The translations under genes and the position numbers were made by a program. A stretch of DNA of 64,000 bases from an uncultured Lachnospiraceae bacterium (GTDB taxonomy: Bacteria; Bacillota; Clostridia; Lachnospirales; Lachnospiraceae): NCBI GenBank assembly GCA_902781505.1, contig CACZJL010000006.1, forward strand, positions 1 through 64,000. The letters run 5' to 3'. Below the pieces are notes generated by a model that did not search any database, was not told the DNA's origin, and was given only the letters and a program-made list of their open reading frames with translations. Of this stretch, positions 25,553 to 34,882 are shown piece after piece. Each line of letters starts with the position of its first letter. The first letter of the stretch is position 1.

Positions 25553-26995
25553 TTACTGCTTTTCTTCCTCATCCGGAACAGCAACCGGAGTGTATCCAAA
25601 TTCCTGTGGCTTATTACGGTCGCGCTTCTTCATTGGAAGGTATTCTCTGTGATGTCCGACATAACGATATGCAGGGCGGATAATCTTACCGGCATTAACC
25701 AGCTCTTCTAAGCGGTGTGCACACCAGCCGGAAATACGTGCTGTGGCAAACATAGGTGTGAAGAGCTCTTCCGGAATTCCAAGTACAGTATAAACAAAGC
25801 CGGAATAGAAATCGACATTTGCACATACCGGCTTGAACATCTGTCTCTTGTTCATGATAAGCTGTGGAGCTTCCTTCTCAACTAATTCATATAAAGCGAA
25901 CTCATCCTGCTTACCCTTTTCCTTGGCAAGCTTCTTGGCAAATTCCTTGATGATCCTTGCTCTTGGATCGGACAGGGTGTAAACTGCGTGTCCCATACCA
26001 TAGATCAGACCTGCATTATCAAATGCCTGCTTGTCTAAGATCTTCATCAGATATGCATTGAGTTCCTTCTTATTCTTCCAGTCAGAAACATGTTCCTTGA
26101 TATCATCAAACATCTTCTGAACCTTCAGGTTCGCACCACCGTGACGAGGTCCCTTTAAGGATGCGATAGATGCAGCAACAGAGCTGTATGTATCTGTTCC
26201 GGAAGAAGTTACTACGTGTGTTGTAAATGTAGAGTTGTTACCGCCACCGTGCTCTGCATGAATTACCATCATGATATCAAGCACCTGTGCTTCGAGTGGT
26301 GAAAACTCACCGTCATCACGAAGCATGTAGAGAATATTCTCTGCTGCAGAATAACCCTTCTTAGGATTCTTAATCATCAGAGTTCCGTCTAACTTGAAGT
26401 GACGGTACGCCTGATAGGAATAAACCGTGATCAGTGGCATCTTCGCAATCAGCTGTAAGCTCTGACGAAGAACATTTTCCACGGAAATATCATCCGGATT
26501 CTCATCATAAGAATATAAGGAAAGCTCGGATTTCATCAGAGAATTCATGAGGTTGGTTGAAGTAGCCTTCATGATAACGTCACGAATGAATGCACCGGAA
26601 AGCTCCTGAAGATCTGTCAAGATTCTTACGAAGCTCTTTAACTGGCCTTCATCCGGAAGACGTCCGAACAAAAGAAGATAGGTAGCTTCCTCAAAGCGGA
26701 AACGCTCACCCTTTCTTCCCTTAATTAAATCCTCAACATTATATCCCTGAAAGTATAACTCACCATCAATCGGGATCTTACGACCATTCACATTCTTTGT
26801 ACCGGTTACGTCTGAAATCTCAGTTAAACCTGTAAGAACGCCGACACCGTTCGAATCACGAAGACCTCTCTTAACATCATACTCGATGTAGAGATTCGGG
26901 TCGATCATACCAGACTGCATTGTCTGCTCTAAAAGTTCATCGAACTCCTGCTTGCTGACCGTTGTCAGTTCCATCATTTCCTGATTTGTAGCCAT
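25553..26995 (-). CDS. gltA: Citrate synthase
   Basis: 480 residues. Typical citrate synthase motifs are seen: HAEHGGGNNSTFT with the catalytic His, GPRHGGANLKVQKMFDD, and a C-terminal catalytic Asp region VCANVDFYSGFVYTVLGIP. The long N-terminal extension and the overall length are common in Clostridial enzymes. It condenses oxaloacetate and acetyl-CoA. Together with the hydratase at 4097-6385 it would supply isocitrate for 2-oxoglutarate synthesis. AAGGAGAGG precedes the ATG. A methylcitrate synthase activity cannot be excluded. Confidence 0.93.
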   Translation of the reverse strand: MATNQEMMELTTVSKQEFDELLEQTMQSGMIDPNLYIEYDVKRGLRDSNGVGVLTGLTEISDVTGTKNVNGRKIPIDGELYFQGYNVEDLIKGRKGERFRFEEATYLLLFGRLPDEGQLKSFVRILTDLQELSGAFIRDVIMKATSTNLMNSLMKSELSLYSYDENPDDISVENVLRQSLQLIAKMPLITVYSYQAYRHFKLDGTLMIKNPKKGYSAAENILYMLRDDGEFSPLEAQVLDIMMVIHAEHGGGNNSTFTTHVVTSSGTDTYSSVAASIASLKGPRHGGANLKVQKMFDDIKEHVSDWKNKKELNAYLMKILDKQAFDNAGLIYGMGHAVYTLSDPRARIIKEFAKKLAKEKGKQDEFALYELVEKEAPQLIMNKRQMFKPVCANVDFYSGFVYTVLGIPEELFTPMFATARISGWCAHRLEELVNAGKIIRPAYRYVGHHREYLPMKKRDRNKPQEFGYTPVAVPDEEEKQ

Positions 26996-27082
26996 ACTTA
27001 TCCTCTCCTTTTTGTGCAGAAACTAAGGCCATTCCCTGCCTCCCTGCGTGTATCCCCGCGCCTCACCTCTTACCGCGCCTCG

Positions 27083-27111
27083 TTGACGCGTCGGCGCCGT
27101 CCGCCTATAAT
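27083..27111 (+). promoter_or_regulatory. Promoter of the SDR gene
   Basis: TTGACG (27083-27088), 17 bases, TATAAT (27106-27111). The leader to the ATG at 27205 is about 87 bases. The surrounding 26996-27110 region is strikingly G/C-rich compared with the coding DNA. No equally clear promoter was found for the divergent citrate synthase gene. Confidence 0.68.
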
Positions 27112-27204
27112 TGAATACAGACAAGACACCTGTAAAACGGGTTACACAGAACATATTTTAATGCACTAAAGTGTTATTCGCAAGTAGTTTCAGGAGGAAA
27201 ATAG

Positions 27205-27966
27205 ATGAGAACAGCGTGTATTACTGGCGCGAGTTCCGGAATCGGTGCTGAATTCGCCCGTCAGTTAAAAGGAAAAGGATTTCGCTTAATCCTCGTATCA
27301 AGAAAAAATAAGAACCTCGAGCCACTCGTTGCCGAACTTGCGCCACGCGGCATCACCTGCATCGAGGCAGATGTGAGCAAGCCTGCAGATTGTGAGAAAA
27401 TCGCAGCTGAATGTCGAAGACAGAATGTCGATTTATTCATTAATAATGCCGGCTTTGGAAGTGTTGGCAATTTCGCCGAATCCGATCTTGATGACGATTG
27501 CAACATGATTGACACCAACGTTCGTGCGGTTCATATTTTAACCCGTCTGATGCTTGGCTTCTTCATGTCCAAAAACTCAGGCTATATTTTAAACGTGGCA
27601 TCCATCGCGGGCCTCTTACCCGGAGGACCATACATGGCCACCTACTATGCAACCAAGTCCTACGTTGTCAGCCTGACGAATTCCATCCGGGAGGAACTGC
27701 GCCTCGCTAAATCAGACGTTCACATCAGCATGCTCTGTCCCGGCCCGGTTGATACAAACTTCAACAACCGTGCAGGCGTAGTATTTGCCTTGAAAGGAAT
27801 CTCCGCAAAATCCTGCGTACGCTACTGCCTGCGCAAAATGAAAACCGGAACAGAAATCATCGTCCCAGGCTTTCCGGTGCGTCTCGCATCAAAATTCATC
27901 GGACTCTCACCTCGTCGCCCGCTGCTTGCCTTCACCGCAAAACAGCAGACGAAAAAGCTGAACTAG
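27205..27966 (+). CDS. Short-chain dehydrogenase/reductase
   Basis: 253 residues, classical SDR. The cofactor motif TGASSGIGAEF is at the N-terminus, NNAGFG follows near residue 80, and the catalytic Tyr and Lys are in YYATKSYVVSL. The residues after the Gly motif (SRKNKN) favour NADP(H). The C-terminal part after VPGFPVRLASKFIG is basic and may touch the membrane. Substrate unknown. CAGGAGG lies upstream of the ATG. It is monocistronic, ending at the two-way terminator at 28003-28044. Confidence 0.9.
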   Translation: MRTACITGASSGIGAEFARQLKGKGFRLILVSRKNKNLEPLVAELAPRGITCIEADVSKPADCEKIAAECRRQNVDLFINNAGFGSVGNFAESDLDDDCNMIDTNVRAVHILTRLMLGFFMSKNSGYILNVASIAGLLPGGPYMATYYATKSYVVSLTNSIREELRLAKSDVHISMLCPGPVDTNFNNRAGVVFALKGISAKSCVRYCLRKMKTGTEIIVPGFPVRLASKFIGLSPRRPLLAFTAKQQTKKLN

Positions 27967-28002
27967 AGACGGCGACAACTAGCCACCGAATGCTCTGCCG
28001 GA

Positions 28003-28044
28003 CAAAAATGAAGCCTCGATGCCTGCGGCACCGGGGCAATTTTA
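28003..28044. terminator. Two-way terminator between SDR and whiA
   Basis: An 11-base stem with one mismatch and one G-U pair (28013-28023 against 28027-28037) and a three-base loop. It is flanked by AAAAA on the left and AATTTTA on the right, so it can terminate both convergent genes. The right flank reaches the whiA stop codon. Confidence 0.7.
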
Positions 28045-28971
28045 CAGTTCTTCTGCGATTTCGCAGATTTTTCTTAAGCGGTGGTTGATGCCGGACTTGC
28101 CGACCGGCGGGTCTAAAAGGCCACCGAGGTCTGTAAGAGACATGTCCGGATACTGAATGCGGAGTCTTGCGATCTCCTGAAGATTACTCTTCAGATTTTC
28201 AATTCCAATGGTTGATTCGATTTTTTCAATTGCCTGAATCTGGCGGACTGCGGCCTCAACGGTCTTGTTCAGGTTTGCAGTCTCACAATTCACGCGGCGA
28301 TTTACGTTATTGCGCATCTCCTTTAAGATACTGATATTCATCAGCTCCATCTGAGAGACGTAGGCCCCACAGATATTCAATGCATCAGCAATCTGTGAAA
28401 GCTCCTTTAAATACACCACATACGACTTCTTTCGAAGCACATAATGTGCATCCAGATGGAAGAATGCCAGCTGTTCCACAGCCTCCTTTGCATCCTCTTC
28501 ACTTGTAAGCACCAGCTCAAAGTGATACGACTTATTTGGATCTGTAATCGATCCGCAGGCAAGAAAAAGGCCACGCAGGAAAGCCTTCTTTTCCGCATCC
28601 GACTGAATCAGAATATCGTGAACAAACACCGGTGTGACGTGAAAAGTCTTTGGATCCATCCACTTCACAGCCATCAGAATTTTCTTCACCTTATCCTGAT
28701 CCGACATTGTCAGATACAGCGGTTCCTTCGGTCCGTCCGCCTTGTAATCAAGCTGTTCCTCATCAACATCAAACAGCTGAATAATCAATGTTTCGTAATC
28801 CTGCACAACATATGGATTTTCCGTTGCCAGAATCAATTTATAAATTCCGCCCTTCTCACGGCGAATTGTAGCGCACGCCGCAAGGATTGCCGCAAGCTCG
28901 GCAATCTGCGACTTTCTCGCATTATCCGTGCGCTTCAGCAGTTCTTCTTTTACATCCGTGGAAAAGGACAT
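28042..28971 (-). CDS. whiA: WhiA family DNA-binding protein
   Basis: 309 residues. The N-terminal MSFSTDVKEELLKR and the following LAGLIDADG-like fold are typical of WhiA, and the C-terminal helix-turn-helix SLTDLGGLLDPPVGKSGINHRL is intact. WhiA influences cell division and chromosome segregation in Firmicutes and sporulation in actinobacteria. Its ATG shares one base with the rapZ stop (TAATG), so the genes are coupled. It is the last gene of the hprK-glcK-murB-rapZ-whiA group. Confidence 0.94.
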   Translation of the reverse strand: MSFSTDVKEELLKRTDNARKSQIAELAAILAACATIRREKGGIYKLILATENPYVVQDYETLIIQLFDVDEEQLDYKADGPKEPLYLTMSDQDKVKKILMAVKWMDPKTFHVTPVFVHDILIQSDAEKKAFLRGLFLACGSITDPNKSYHFELVLTSEEDAKEAVEQLAFFHLDAHYVLRKKSYVVYLKELSQIADALNICGAYVSQMELMNISILKEMRNNVNRRVNCETANLNKTVEAAVRQIQAIEKIESTIGIENLKSNLQEIARLRIQYPDMSLTDLGGLLDPPVGKSGINHRLRKICEIAEEL

Positions 28972-29840
28972 TATTTCTTCCTCTTTGCATCTTTCTCAAT
29001 ATCTCTGTGCTCGACACGGCACCCGTAATCCGAATCCTTTAACGAGTCGTAAAGAGCATTTGCCAGGGTAACAGAACGGTGCTTGCCGCCTGTACAACCA
29101 AAAGCAATGACCAGACTGTTCTTGCCCTCCTTCACATAATTTGGAAGCAGGAAAGAAACCAGATCGGTAATCTTCTTTAAAAACTCCCGGCTAATCTCAG
29201 AACTCATGACATAATCGCGGACCGGCGCGTCATTACCCGTCTGCGGCTTCAGCTCGTCAATATAATATGGATTTGGCAGGAAACGAACATCAAACACAAG
29301 GTCCGCATCATTTGGAATGCCATACTTAAAGCCAAAAGAAAGAACCGTCACATAAAGATTGGTGAACTCCTCTTCGCGAACGAAGATGCGCTCCAGCTCC
29401 TGCTTTAATTCACGCGTTAAAAGCTGTGACGAATCAATAATATAATCCGCCCTCTCACGAAGCGGAGCCAGCTTTTCGCGCTCCACGCTGATTCCATCCT
29501 GAATGCGGCTGTCGCGCGCAAGCGGATGAGAACGTCTCGTCTCTTTAAAACGCTTCACCAGCGCGTCATCCGAAGAGTCTAAGAACAGCACCTTGAAATC
29601 ATAATTCTTATCAGAAAGACGATCCAGAATTTTCGTAATTTCCTCAAATGAGCTGGTTCTGATATCGACACCAAGCGCAACTGTCTCCAGCTTATTGGCC
29701 TGTCCATCCGCAAGCTCAACAAAAGAAGGTACTAAAGCAATCGGCATATTATCAACGCAATAATAACCATCATCCTCCAAAACCTTTAAGGCAGTTGATT
29801 TACCGGCTCCACTCATCCCTGTTACAATCACAATTTTCAT
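28971..29840 (-). CDS. rapZ: RapZ/YvcJ nucleotide-binding protein
   Basis: 289 residues. Walker A VTGMSGAGKSTALK is near the N-terminus, DNMPIAL follows, and the C-terminal GCTGGKHRSVTLANAL motif is intact. In Gram-negatives RapZ controls glmZ RNA decay; the Bacillus homologue YvcJ is a GTPase connected with cell-wall precursor control. Its position between murB and whiA is the standard Firmicute arrangement. The start overlaps murB by four bases (ATGA). Confidence 0.94.
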   Translation of the reverse strand: MKIVIVTGMSGAGKSTALKVLEDDGYYCVDNMPIALVPSFVELADGQANKLETVALGVDIRTSSFEEITKILDRLSDKNYDFKVLFLDSSDDALVKRFKETRRSHPLARDSRIQDGISVEREKLAPLRERADYIIDSSQLLTRELKQELERIFVREEEFTNLYVTVLSFGFKYGIPNDADLVFDVRFLPNPYYIDELKPQTGNDAPVRDYVMSSEISREFLKKITDLVSFLLPNYVKEGKNSLVIAFGCTGGKHRSVTLANALYDSLKDSDYGCRVEHRDIEKDAKRKK

Positions 29841-30763
29841 TTAAATTCCCCTGTAAAACGCACTTCCTTGTGCAATGTCACACCGCTTGTTTCCTGTACC
29901 TTTTTCGTTACAGCTTCAATCACCCCCACGATTTCCTCCGCTGTAGCATGTCCCTTGTTAACGACAAATCCCGCATGCTTCTCCGATACGCAGGCATCGC
30001 CAATGGCGAAGCCCTTTAAGCCTGCCTCTTCAATGAGCTGTCCTGCGAAATGTCCCTCCGGACGCTTGAACGTAGAACCTGCAGATGCGTACTCAAGCGG
30101 CTGCTTGTCTCTTCTTCGACCCATCAGATCCCGCATCTTCGCTTTAATCTCCGCCGGATTCCCTTTTCCAAGGGCAAATACCGCTTCCAGCACAATATAC
30201 CCTTTTTCCTCAACGATACTGTGCCGATAGGACAATTCCAGTTCTTCTGCTGAAAGCTCCTTCACTTCTCCATCCTGTGTCAGAACCCTGGCTGTTACAA
30301 GACAGTCCTTCACCTCACTGCCATATGCCCCGGCATTCATGCGAACCGCACCGCCGACGCTTCCGGGGATTCCGGCCAGGCACTCAAAACCTGCAGCACC
30401 TTTTCTCACACATTCATTTCCAATCTTCGAAAGCTTAGCTCCGGCCTGAGCTCTCACAAGAAATCCACCGGCCTCAGTGAACGAAACGTCCGAAAAGCTG
30501 TCGAGCAGCTGAATCACAATTCCGCGGATTCCAAGGTCGCCGACTAACAGGTTGCTTCCGTTACCAAGCACAAAATAAGGAATTCCCGCATCTTTGGCAA
30601 ATGCCACGACTCCCGCAATCTGCTCCGAACTTTCCGGGGTCACAAAGAAATCAGCCGGACCACCTGCACGGAATGTAATGTGACTGCTCATCGGTTCCTT
30701 CGTCTTAACATTTTCCGCGCCCACAATGGACTGTAATCTATTTAAAATTTCACTTGTTTCCAT
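29837..30763 (-). CDS. murB: UDP-N-acetylenolpyruvoylglucosamine reductase
   Basis: 308 residues from the ATG at 30763, which has GAGG at good spacing; the frame extends to 30880 through the terminator of the upstream gene. FAD-binding elements are visible: SHITFRAGGPADFF, FVLGNGSNLLVGD and GIPGSVGGAVRMNAGAYG. The catalytic serine sits in YASAGSTFKRPEGHFAG. Lacking the type I insertion, it looks like type II MurB, as expected for Firmicutes. It catalyses the second committed step of peptidoglycan precursor synthesis. Confidence 0.94.
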   Translation of the reverse strand: METSEILNRLQSIVGAENVKTKEPMSSHITFRAGGPADFFVTPESSEQIAGVVAFAKDAGIPYFVLGNGSNLLVGDLGIRGIVIQLLDSFSDVSFTEAGGFLVRAQAGAKLSKIGNECVRKGAAGFECLAGIPGSVGGAVRMNAGAYGSEVKDCLVTARVLTQDGEVKELSAEELELSYRHSIVEEKGYIVLEAVFALGKGNPAEIKAKMRDLMGRRRDKQPLEYASAGSTFKRPEGHFAGQLIEEAGLKGFAIGDACVSEKHAGFVVNKGHATAEEIVGVIEAVTKKVQETSGVTLHKEVRFTGEFK

Positions 30764-30856
30764 AAAAACCTCATTTCCGGCGCATGCACTCTTCCTGTCA
30801 GGACTGCACGCGGCCATTAACCCCACATGAAAGAAGTGTACCACATTTGCCGGGGA

Positions 30857-30887
30857 TAAAAAAAGGGCTGTGCGAATCACAGCCCTT
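30857..30887 (-). terminator. Rho-independent terminator after glucokinase
   Basis: A perfect ten-base stem, AAGGGCTGTG with CACAGCCCTT, and a five-base loop (30863-30887), followed on the minus strand by TTTTTTT. It lies 11 bases past the glucokinase stop, so murB needs its own promoter or read-through. Confidence 0.92.
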
Positions 30888-30897
30888 CAATATTAAT

Positions 30898-31857
30898 TTA
30901 AAGTCCTGCAAGAACAAGCTGGCTTGCGCCGTACATTCCCGCATCGTTACCAAGTGTCGCTGTTACAATCGCTGTATCGCGGCTTGGATAGAACACATTC
31001 CTTCTGTAGCTCTCCTCGATTTTCTTAATAAAGAAGTCACCGGCCTTTGAAACGCCGCCGCCAATCAGGAAGCACTCCGGATCAATGACGCCTGCTGAAA
31101 CTGCAAGTCCGCGGCCTAAGTATTCCGTCACGTAATCAACAACCTTAAGTGCTAAGCCATCTCCGGCCTTCGCCTCATCAAACACTGCCTTCGCAGACAG
31201 ATACTGAACATTTCGAAGTTCTGACGGTTCATCAGAATCATTTAAGAAACGGGAAGCCACACGCACAATTCCGGTTGCGGAAGCCACCTGTTCAAGACAA
31301 CCCCTCTTACCGCAATTGCAGGTTTCCTTCTCACTTTCCACCATCGGAATGTGACCAATTTCACCTGCTGCACCATGAGCACCGAAAATCGGCTTGCCAT
31401 CAATAATGACGCCGCCACCGACACCGGTACCGATTGTCACCATCATCATGGACTTATAACCCTTGCCGCCGCCCTTTGCGTATTCACCAAGAGCTGCAAC
31501 ATTGGCATCATTTCCGACAAACACCTTAAGTCCTGTGCGGGAAGCCATTTCTTCCTTTACATTAAAGATGCCCCATCCTAAGTTTACACACTTATTCACA
31601 ACTCCATCTTCTGTGATGGAACCTGGAATTCCCATTCCGATTCCAAGAATATTGCTCTTTACAATCTGTCTGTCTTCACAGATTTTCTTAATATGTGCCT
31701 CGATATCAGAAAGAATCCGGCTTCCGCCCTCATCCTTTCTTGTTGGGATTTCATCTGAGAAAAGAAGAACTCCCTCTCCGTCAAACAATCCGCATTTTAC
31801 TGTGGTTCCACCAATATCAATTCCGAAAATCACCTTATGATCAATCGTCGTCCCCAT
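30898..31857 (-). CDS. glcK: ROK family glucokinase
   Basis: 319 residues. The phosphate loop GIDIGGTTVKCGLF opens the protein, and the ROK zinc motif CNCGKRGCLEQVAS is intact. The catalytic Asp lies in GNDANVAALGEYAKGGG. No N-terminal helix-turn-helix is present, so it is a sugar kinase rather than a repressor. Glucose is the expected substrate. Two nearby starts exist (31863 and 31857); AAGGGGG is better spaced for 31857. It overlaps the hprK end by 17 bases, linking sugar phosphorylation with catabolite control. Confidence 0.9.
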   Translation of the reverse strand: MGTTIDHKVIFGIDIGGTTVKCGLFDGEGVLLFSDEIPTRKDEGGSRILSDIEAHIKKICEDRQIVKSNILGIGMGIPGSITEDGVVNKCVNLGWGIFNVKEEMASRTGLKVFVGNDANVAALGEYAKGGGKGYKSMMMVTIGTGVGGGVIIDGKPIFGAHGAAGEIGHIPMVESEKETCNCGKRGCLEQVASATGIVRVASRFLNDSDEPSELRNVQYLSAKAVFDEAKAGDGLALKVVDYVTEYLGRGLAVSAGVIDPECFLIGGGVSKAGDFFIKKIEESYRRNVFYPSRDTAIVTATLGNDAGMYGASQLVLAGL

Positions 31858-32797
31858 CGTCATCTGCCCCCTTCAGCATGTTTTCCTGTACTCTGCGATA
31901 TAATTCCTTGGCTGCATTGTAGCCCATTTCCTTCTGTCTGTGGTTAACCGCTGCCGCCTCAACAATCACAGCAAGATTTCGACCCGGACGAATCGGAAGG
32001 GTGTGACACACAACCTTTGTTCCAAGGTATTCTGTATATTCTTCTTCCAGCCCCAGACGGTCATACTCGGTATCCTTATTCCAGTCCTCGAGCTGCATGA
32101 CCATATCAATCTGCTGTTTTTCCTTAACACTTTCAACACCAAATAATGTCTTTACATCGATAATGCCGATTCCCCTCAGCTCGATGAAATACTTGGTGAC
32201 ACCGGGCGCAGAACCAATCAGTGTATCATCCGAAATCTTTCTGATTTCAACCGCATCATCCGTTACCAGACGGTGACCACGCTTAATCAGCTCCAGAGCG
32301 GCCTCTGACTTACCGATACCACTCTCACCTGTAATCAGCACACCTTCGCCATATACATCAACCAAAACACCGTGAATAACGATGCAAGGTGCCAGCTGCT
32401 CCTTTAAGAATCGAATAACCTCAGCCATAAAGTCTGAAGTAGACTTTGTGGACTTAAACAGAGGCAGATTCATCTGTGTTGCAAGTTCCACGATTTCCGG
32501 TTCCGGTTCAATATTTCTGCAGAACACAACACATGGAATATTCGATGAAAACAGCTGACGATAACGATCTCTTCTCTCTTCCTCAGTAAGACTTAAAAGA
32601 TAGGAATGTTCTACGTTACCAATAATCTGAATTCTGTCATTGTCAAACTGCTCATAAAAACCTGTCAGCTGCAGCGCCGGACGATTGACTTCCGGGACAT
32701 GAAGAAAGACCTTTTTCGCATCAACCTCCGGCGTTAAGCTTACTAACTGCATTTTCTTAACAACCATCGATAATTTTACACGCTCTTTACTTGCCAT
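31841..32797 (-). CDS. hprK: HPr kinase/phosphorylase
   Basis: 318 residues. The P-loop GESGIGKSEAALELIKRGH and the following TDDAVEI are diagnostic, as is the K/P-loop LRGIGIIDVKTLFG. It phosphorylates and dephosphorylates Ser46 of HPr and so controls catabolite repression through CcpA. The N-terminal domain (about 1-130) is complete. The C-terminus ends in a short acidic tail (DDDGDDD). AGGTGG precedes the ATG. No PTS gene is in the window. Confidence 0.95.
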   Translation of the reverse strand: MASKERVKLSMVVKKMQLVSLTPEVDAKKVFLHVPEVNRPALQLTGFYEQFDNDRIQIIGNVEHSYLLSLTEEERRDRYRQLFSSNIPCVVFCRNIEPEPEIVELATQMNLPLFKSTKSTSDFMAEVIRFLKEQLAPCIVIHGVLVDVYGEGVLITGESGIGKSEAALELIKRGHRLVTDDAVEIRKISDDTLIGSAPGVTKYFIELRGIGIIDVKTLFGVESVKEKQQIDMVMQLEDWNKDTEYDRLGLEEEYTEYLGTKVVCHTLPIRPGRNLAVIVEAAAVNHRQKEMGYNAAKELYRRVQENMLKGADDDGDDD

Positions 32798-32943
32798 AAA
32801 ACCACCTGTTCCTTTTATTTAATCCCTTACGGTATTTTCTGACATTGTTTGACTTTATTTTAACATATCAATTTCAAGATTTCTATCATCACAACAAGGA
32901 TTCTTTCGATACTTTTTCCGCAATTTGGCACGAAACATGAACA

Positions 32944-34791
32944 TCAGTGGAAATAGCGGTACACATTTTCCGCAGCCGCCTGTGTCATGCCATCTGCAGT
33001 CAGAAGTTCCTCGACCGACGCCTCACGGATTTTATTGATATCCATAAACTTACGCATCAGCGCTTTTCTTCTTACAGGGCCGATTCCCTCAATCTTATCA
33101 AGAATCGAAGTCACCTCCGCCTTGCCTCTAAGCGACCTGTGATAGGTAATCGCAAAGCGGTGTGCCTCATCCTGCACTCGCGTAATCAGCTTAAAGCCTT
33201 CGCTTCTCGTATCAATCGGAATCTCCACATTGTTGTAATACAGGCCTCTCGTATTGTGATGATCGTCCTTCACCATGCCGGCGACAGGAATTTTAAGTCC
33301 CAGTTCATCAAGCACCTCAAGACAGATATTCACCTGTCCACGGCCACCATCCATAAGAATAACATCCGGGAACGCGGCAAATCCCTTTAATTCGCCTTCT
33401 TCCAGGTTCTGCTCTTCAATACCGCGCTTAAATCTTCGCGTCAACACTTCTCGCATCGACTTGTAATCATCCGGCCCCTTGACCGTCTGAATCTTAAACC
33501 TGCGATAATCGTGCTTCTTCGGACGGCCATTTTCAAACACAACCATGGAACCAACCGACTCCACACCATTCGTGTTCGAAATATCGTAGGCCTCTGCACG
33601 TACGATTTTGGGCAAATGTAACCAGTCAGCCACTTCCTGCATCGCGCCAATGGTCCGTTCCTGTTCCCGCTTGTTGCGTTCCAGGTCTTTTTCAAGCACC
33701 ATTGCGGCGTTCTTATAGGCAAGCTCCACGAGCTTTTCCTTCTGTCCCTTCTTTGGAGTCACCAGTTCGACCTTGCGCTTTTTGATATTCGACAGCCAGT
33801 CTTCAATAACTTCCTTATCCTCAACTTCTGTCTGAAGCATGACGTAGCGCGGAATATATGGCGTTCCTCCGTAGTACTGCTTCAAGAATTCGCTTAAAAT
33901 CGTGCTGTGCGTATCATCCAAACCGACACTGAGTCGGAAGTGATCTCGTCCGATCATCTTTCCATCTCGAATGAAGAAAATCTGAACCACAGCATCCGTT
34001 CCATTGGACGAACAGGCCACAACGTCACGGTCTTCTAAGTCATCTGATGTGATCTTCTGTTTCTGAGCTACCTGCTGCACCGCCTTATACAAATCTCTGA
34101 ATCTTGCCGCCTCTTCAAACTCGAGTTTTTCTGAAGCTGCCTCCATCTGAGACTTCAGGTTTTCTAAAATTTCCTTATAATCTCCGTTTAAGAACTGCAG
34201 CACCTTATCAATCGACTTCTTATATTCTGCCTCGGAGATATATCCCTGGCACGGAGCCGTACACTGTCCGATATGATAATTCAGACACGGCCTGTCCTTC
34301 CCGATATCCATCGGAAGTCTGCGATTGCACGTTCTGATCTTATAGAGCTTAACCAAAAGATCAATCGTCTCCTTAACCGCATAAGCAGAGGTATACGGGC
34401 CGAAATAACGGTTTCTGTCGTGCTTCATATCTCTTGAAAAGAGAACTCTTGGATATGCCTCATGTACTGTAACCTTGATGTAAGGATACGTCTTGTCATC
34501 CTTTAACATCGTATTGTACTTCGGGCGATGAAGCTTGATCAGGTTGCTCTCAAGCACCAATGCCTCTAACTCCGAGTCCGTAACGATGTACTCGAAGTAC
34601 GCAATCTGACTGACCATCTTTGTAATCTTCGCCGTGTGAGGGCGGCTCTGGAAATACTGACGAACCCTGTTCTTCAGGCTGATGGCCTTACCCACATAAA
34701 TAATCGTGTCATGTGCATCATGCATCAGATAACAGCCGGGCTTTCCCGGAAGTTTCTTCAGTTCCTCTTCTAGAACAAATCCATCTTTCAT
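32944..34791 (-). CDS. uvrC: Excinuclease ABC subunit C
   Basis: 615 residues. The GIY-YIG nuclease domain begins at [27 protein letters not shown] motif lies near residues 200-235, the RNase H-like incision domain includes [19 protein letters not shown], and the C-terminal helix-hairpin-helix reads [16 protein letters not shown]. It acts with UvrA and UvrB, which are not in this window. GAGG lies five bases before the ATG at 34791; the frame also opens at a GTG six bases earlier. Confidence 0.96.
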   Translation of the reverse strand: MKDGFVLEEELKKLPGKPGCYLMHDAHDTIIYVGKAISLKNRVRQYFQSRPHTAKITKMVSQIAYFEYIVTDSELEALVLESNLIKLHRPKYNTMLKDDKTYPYIKVTVHEAYPRVLFSRDMKHDRNRYFGPYTSAYAVKETIDLLVKLYKIRTCNRRLPMDIGKDRPCLNYHIGQCTAPCQGYISEAEYKKSIDKVLQFLNGDYKEILENLKSQMEAASEKLEFEEAARFRDLYKAVQQVAQKQKITSDDLEDRDVVACSSNGTDAVVQIFFIRDGKMIGRDHFRLSVGLDDTHSTILSEFLKQYYGGTPYIPRYVMLQTEVEDKEVIEDWLSNIKKRKVELVTPKKGQKEKLVELAYKNAAMVLEKDLERNKREQERTIGAMQEVADWLHLPKIVRAEAYDISNTNGVESVGSMVVFENGRPKKHDYRRFKIQTVKGPDDYKSMREVLTRRFKRGIEEQNLEEGELKGFAAFPDVILMDGGRGQVNICLEVLDELGLKIPVAGMVKDDHHNTRGLYYNNVEIPIDTRSEGFKLITRVQDEAHRFAITYHRSLRGKAEVTSILDKIEGIGPVRRKALMRKFMDINKIREASVEELLTADGMTQAAAENVYRYFH

Positions 34792-34800
34792 ATTCACCTC

Positions 34801-34848
34801 AAAAAAGCGGAGCCAACCAAGGAGTCACCCCCTCAAATCAGCTCCGCC
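34801..34848 (-). terminator. Terminator after transketolase
   Basis: On the minus strand GCGGAGC (34841-34847) pairs with GCTCCGC (34807-34813) around a long loop, followed by TTTTTT. It lies between the tkt stop at 34883 and the uvrC ATG at 34791. Confidence 0.8.
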
Positions 34849-34882
34849 AATCATCATCATGCGCAGACTTGCGCTTCTTTAC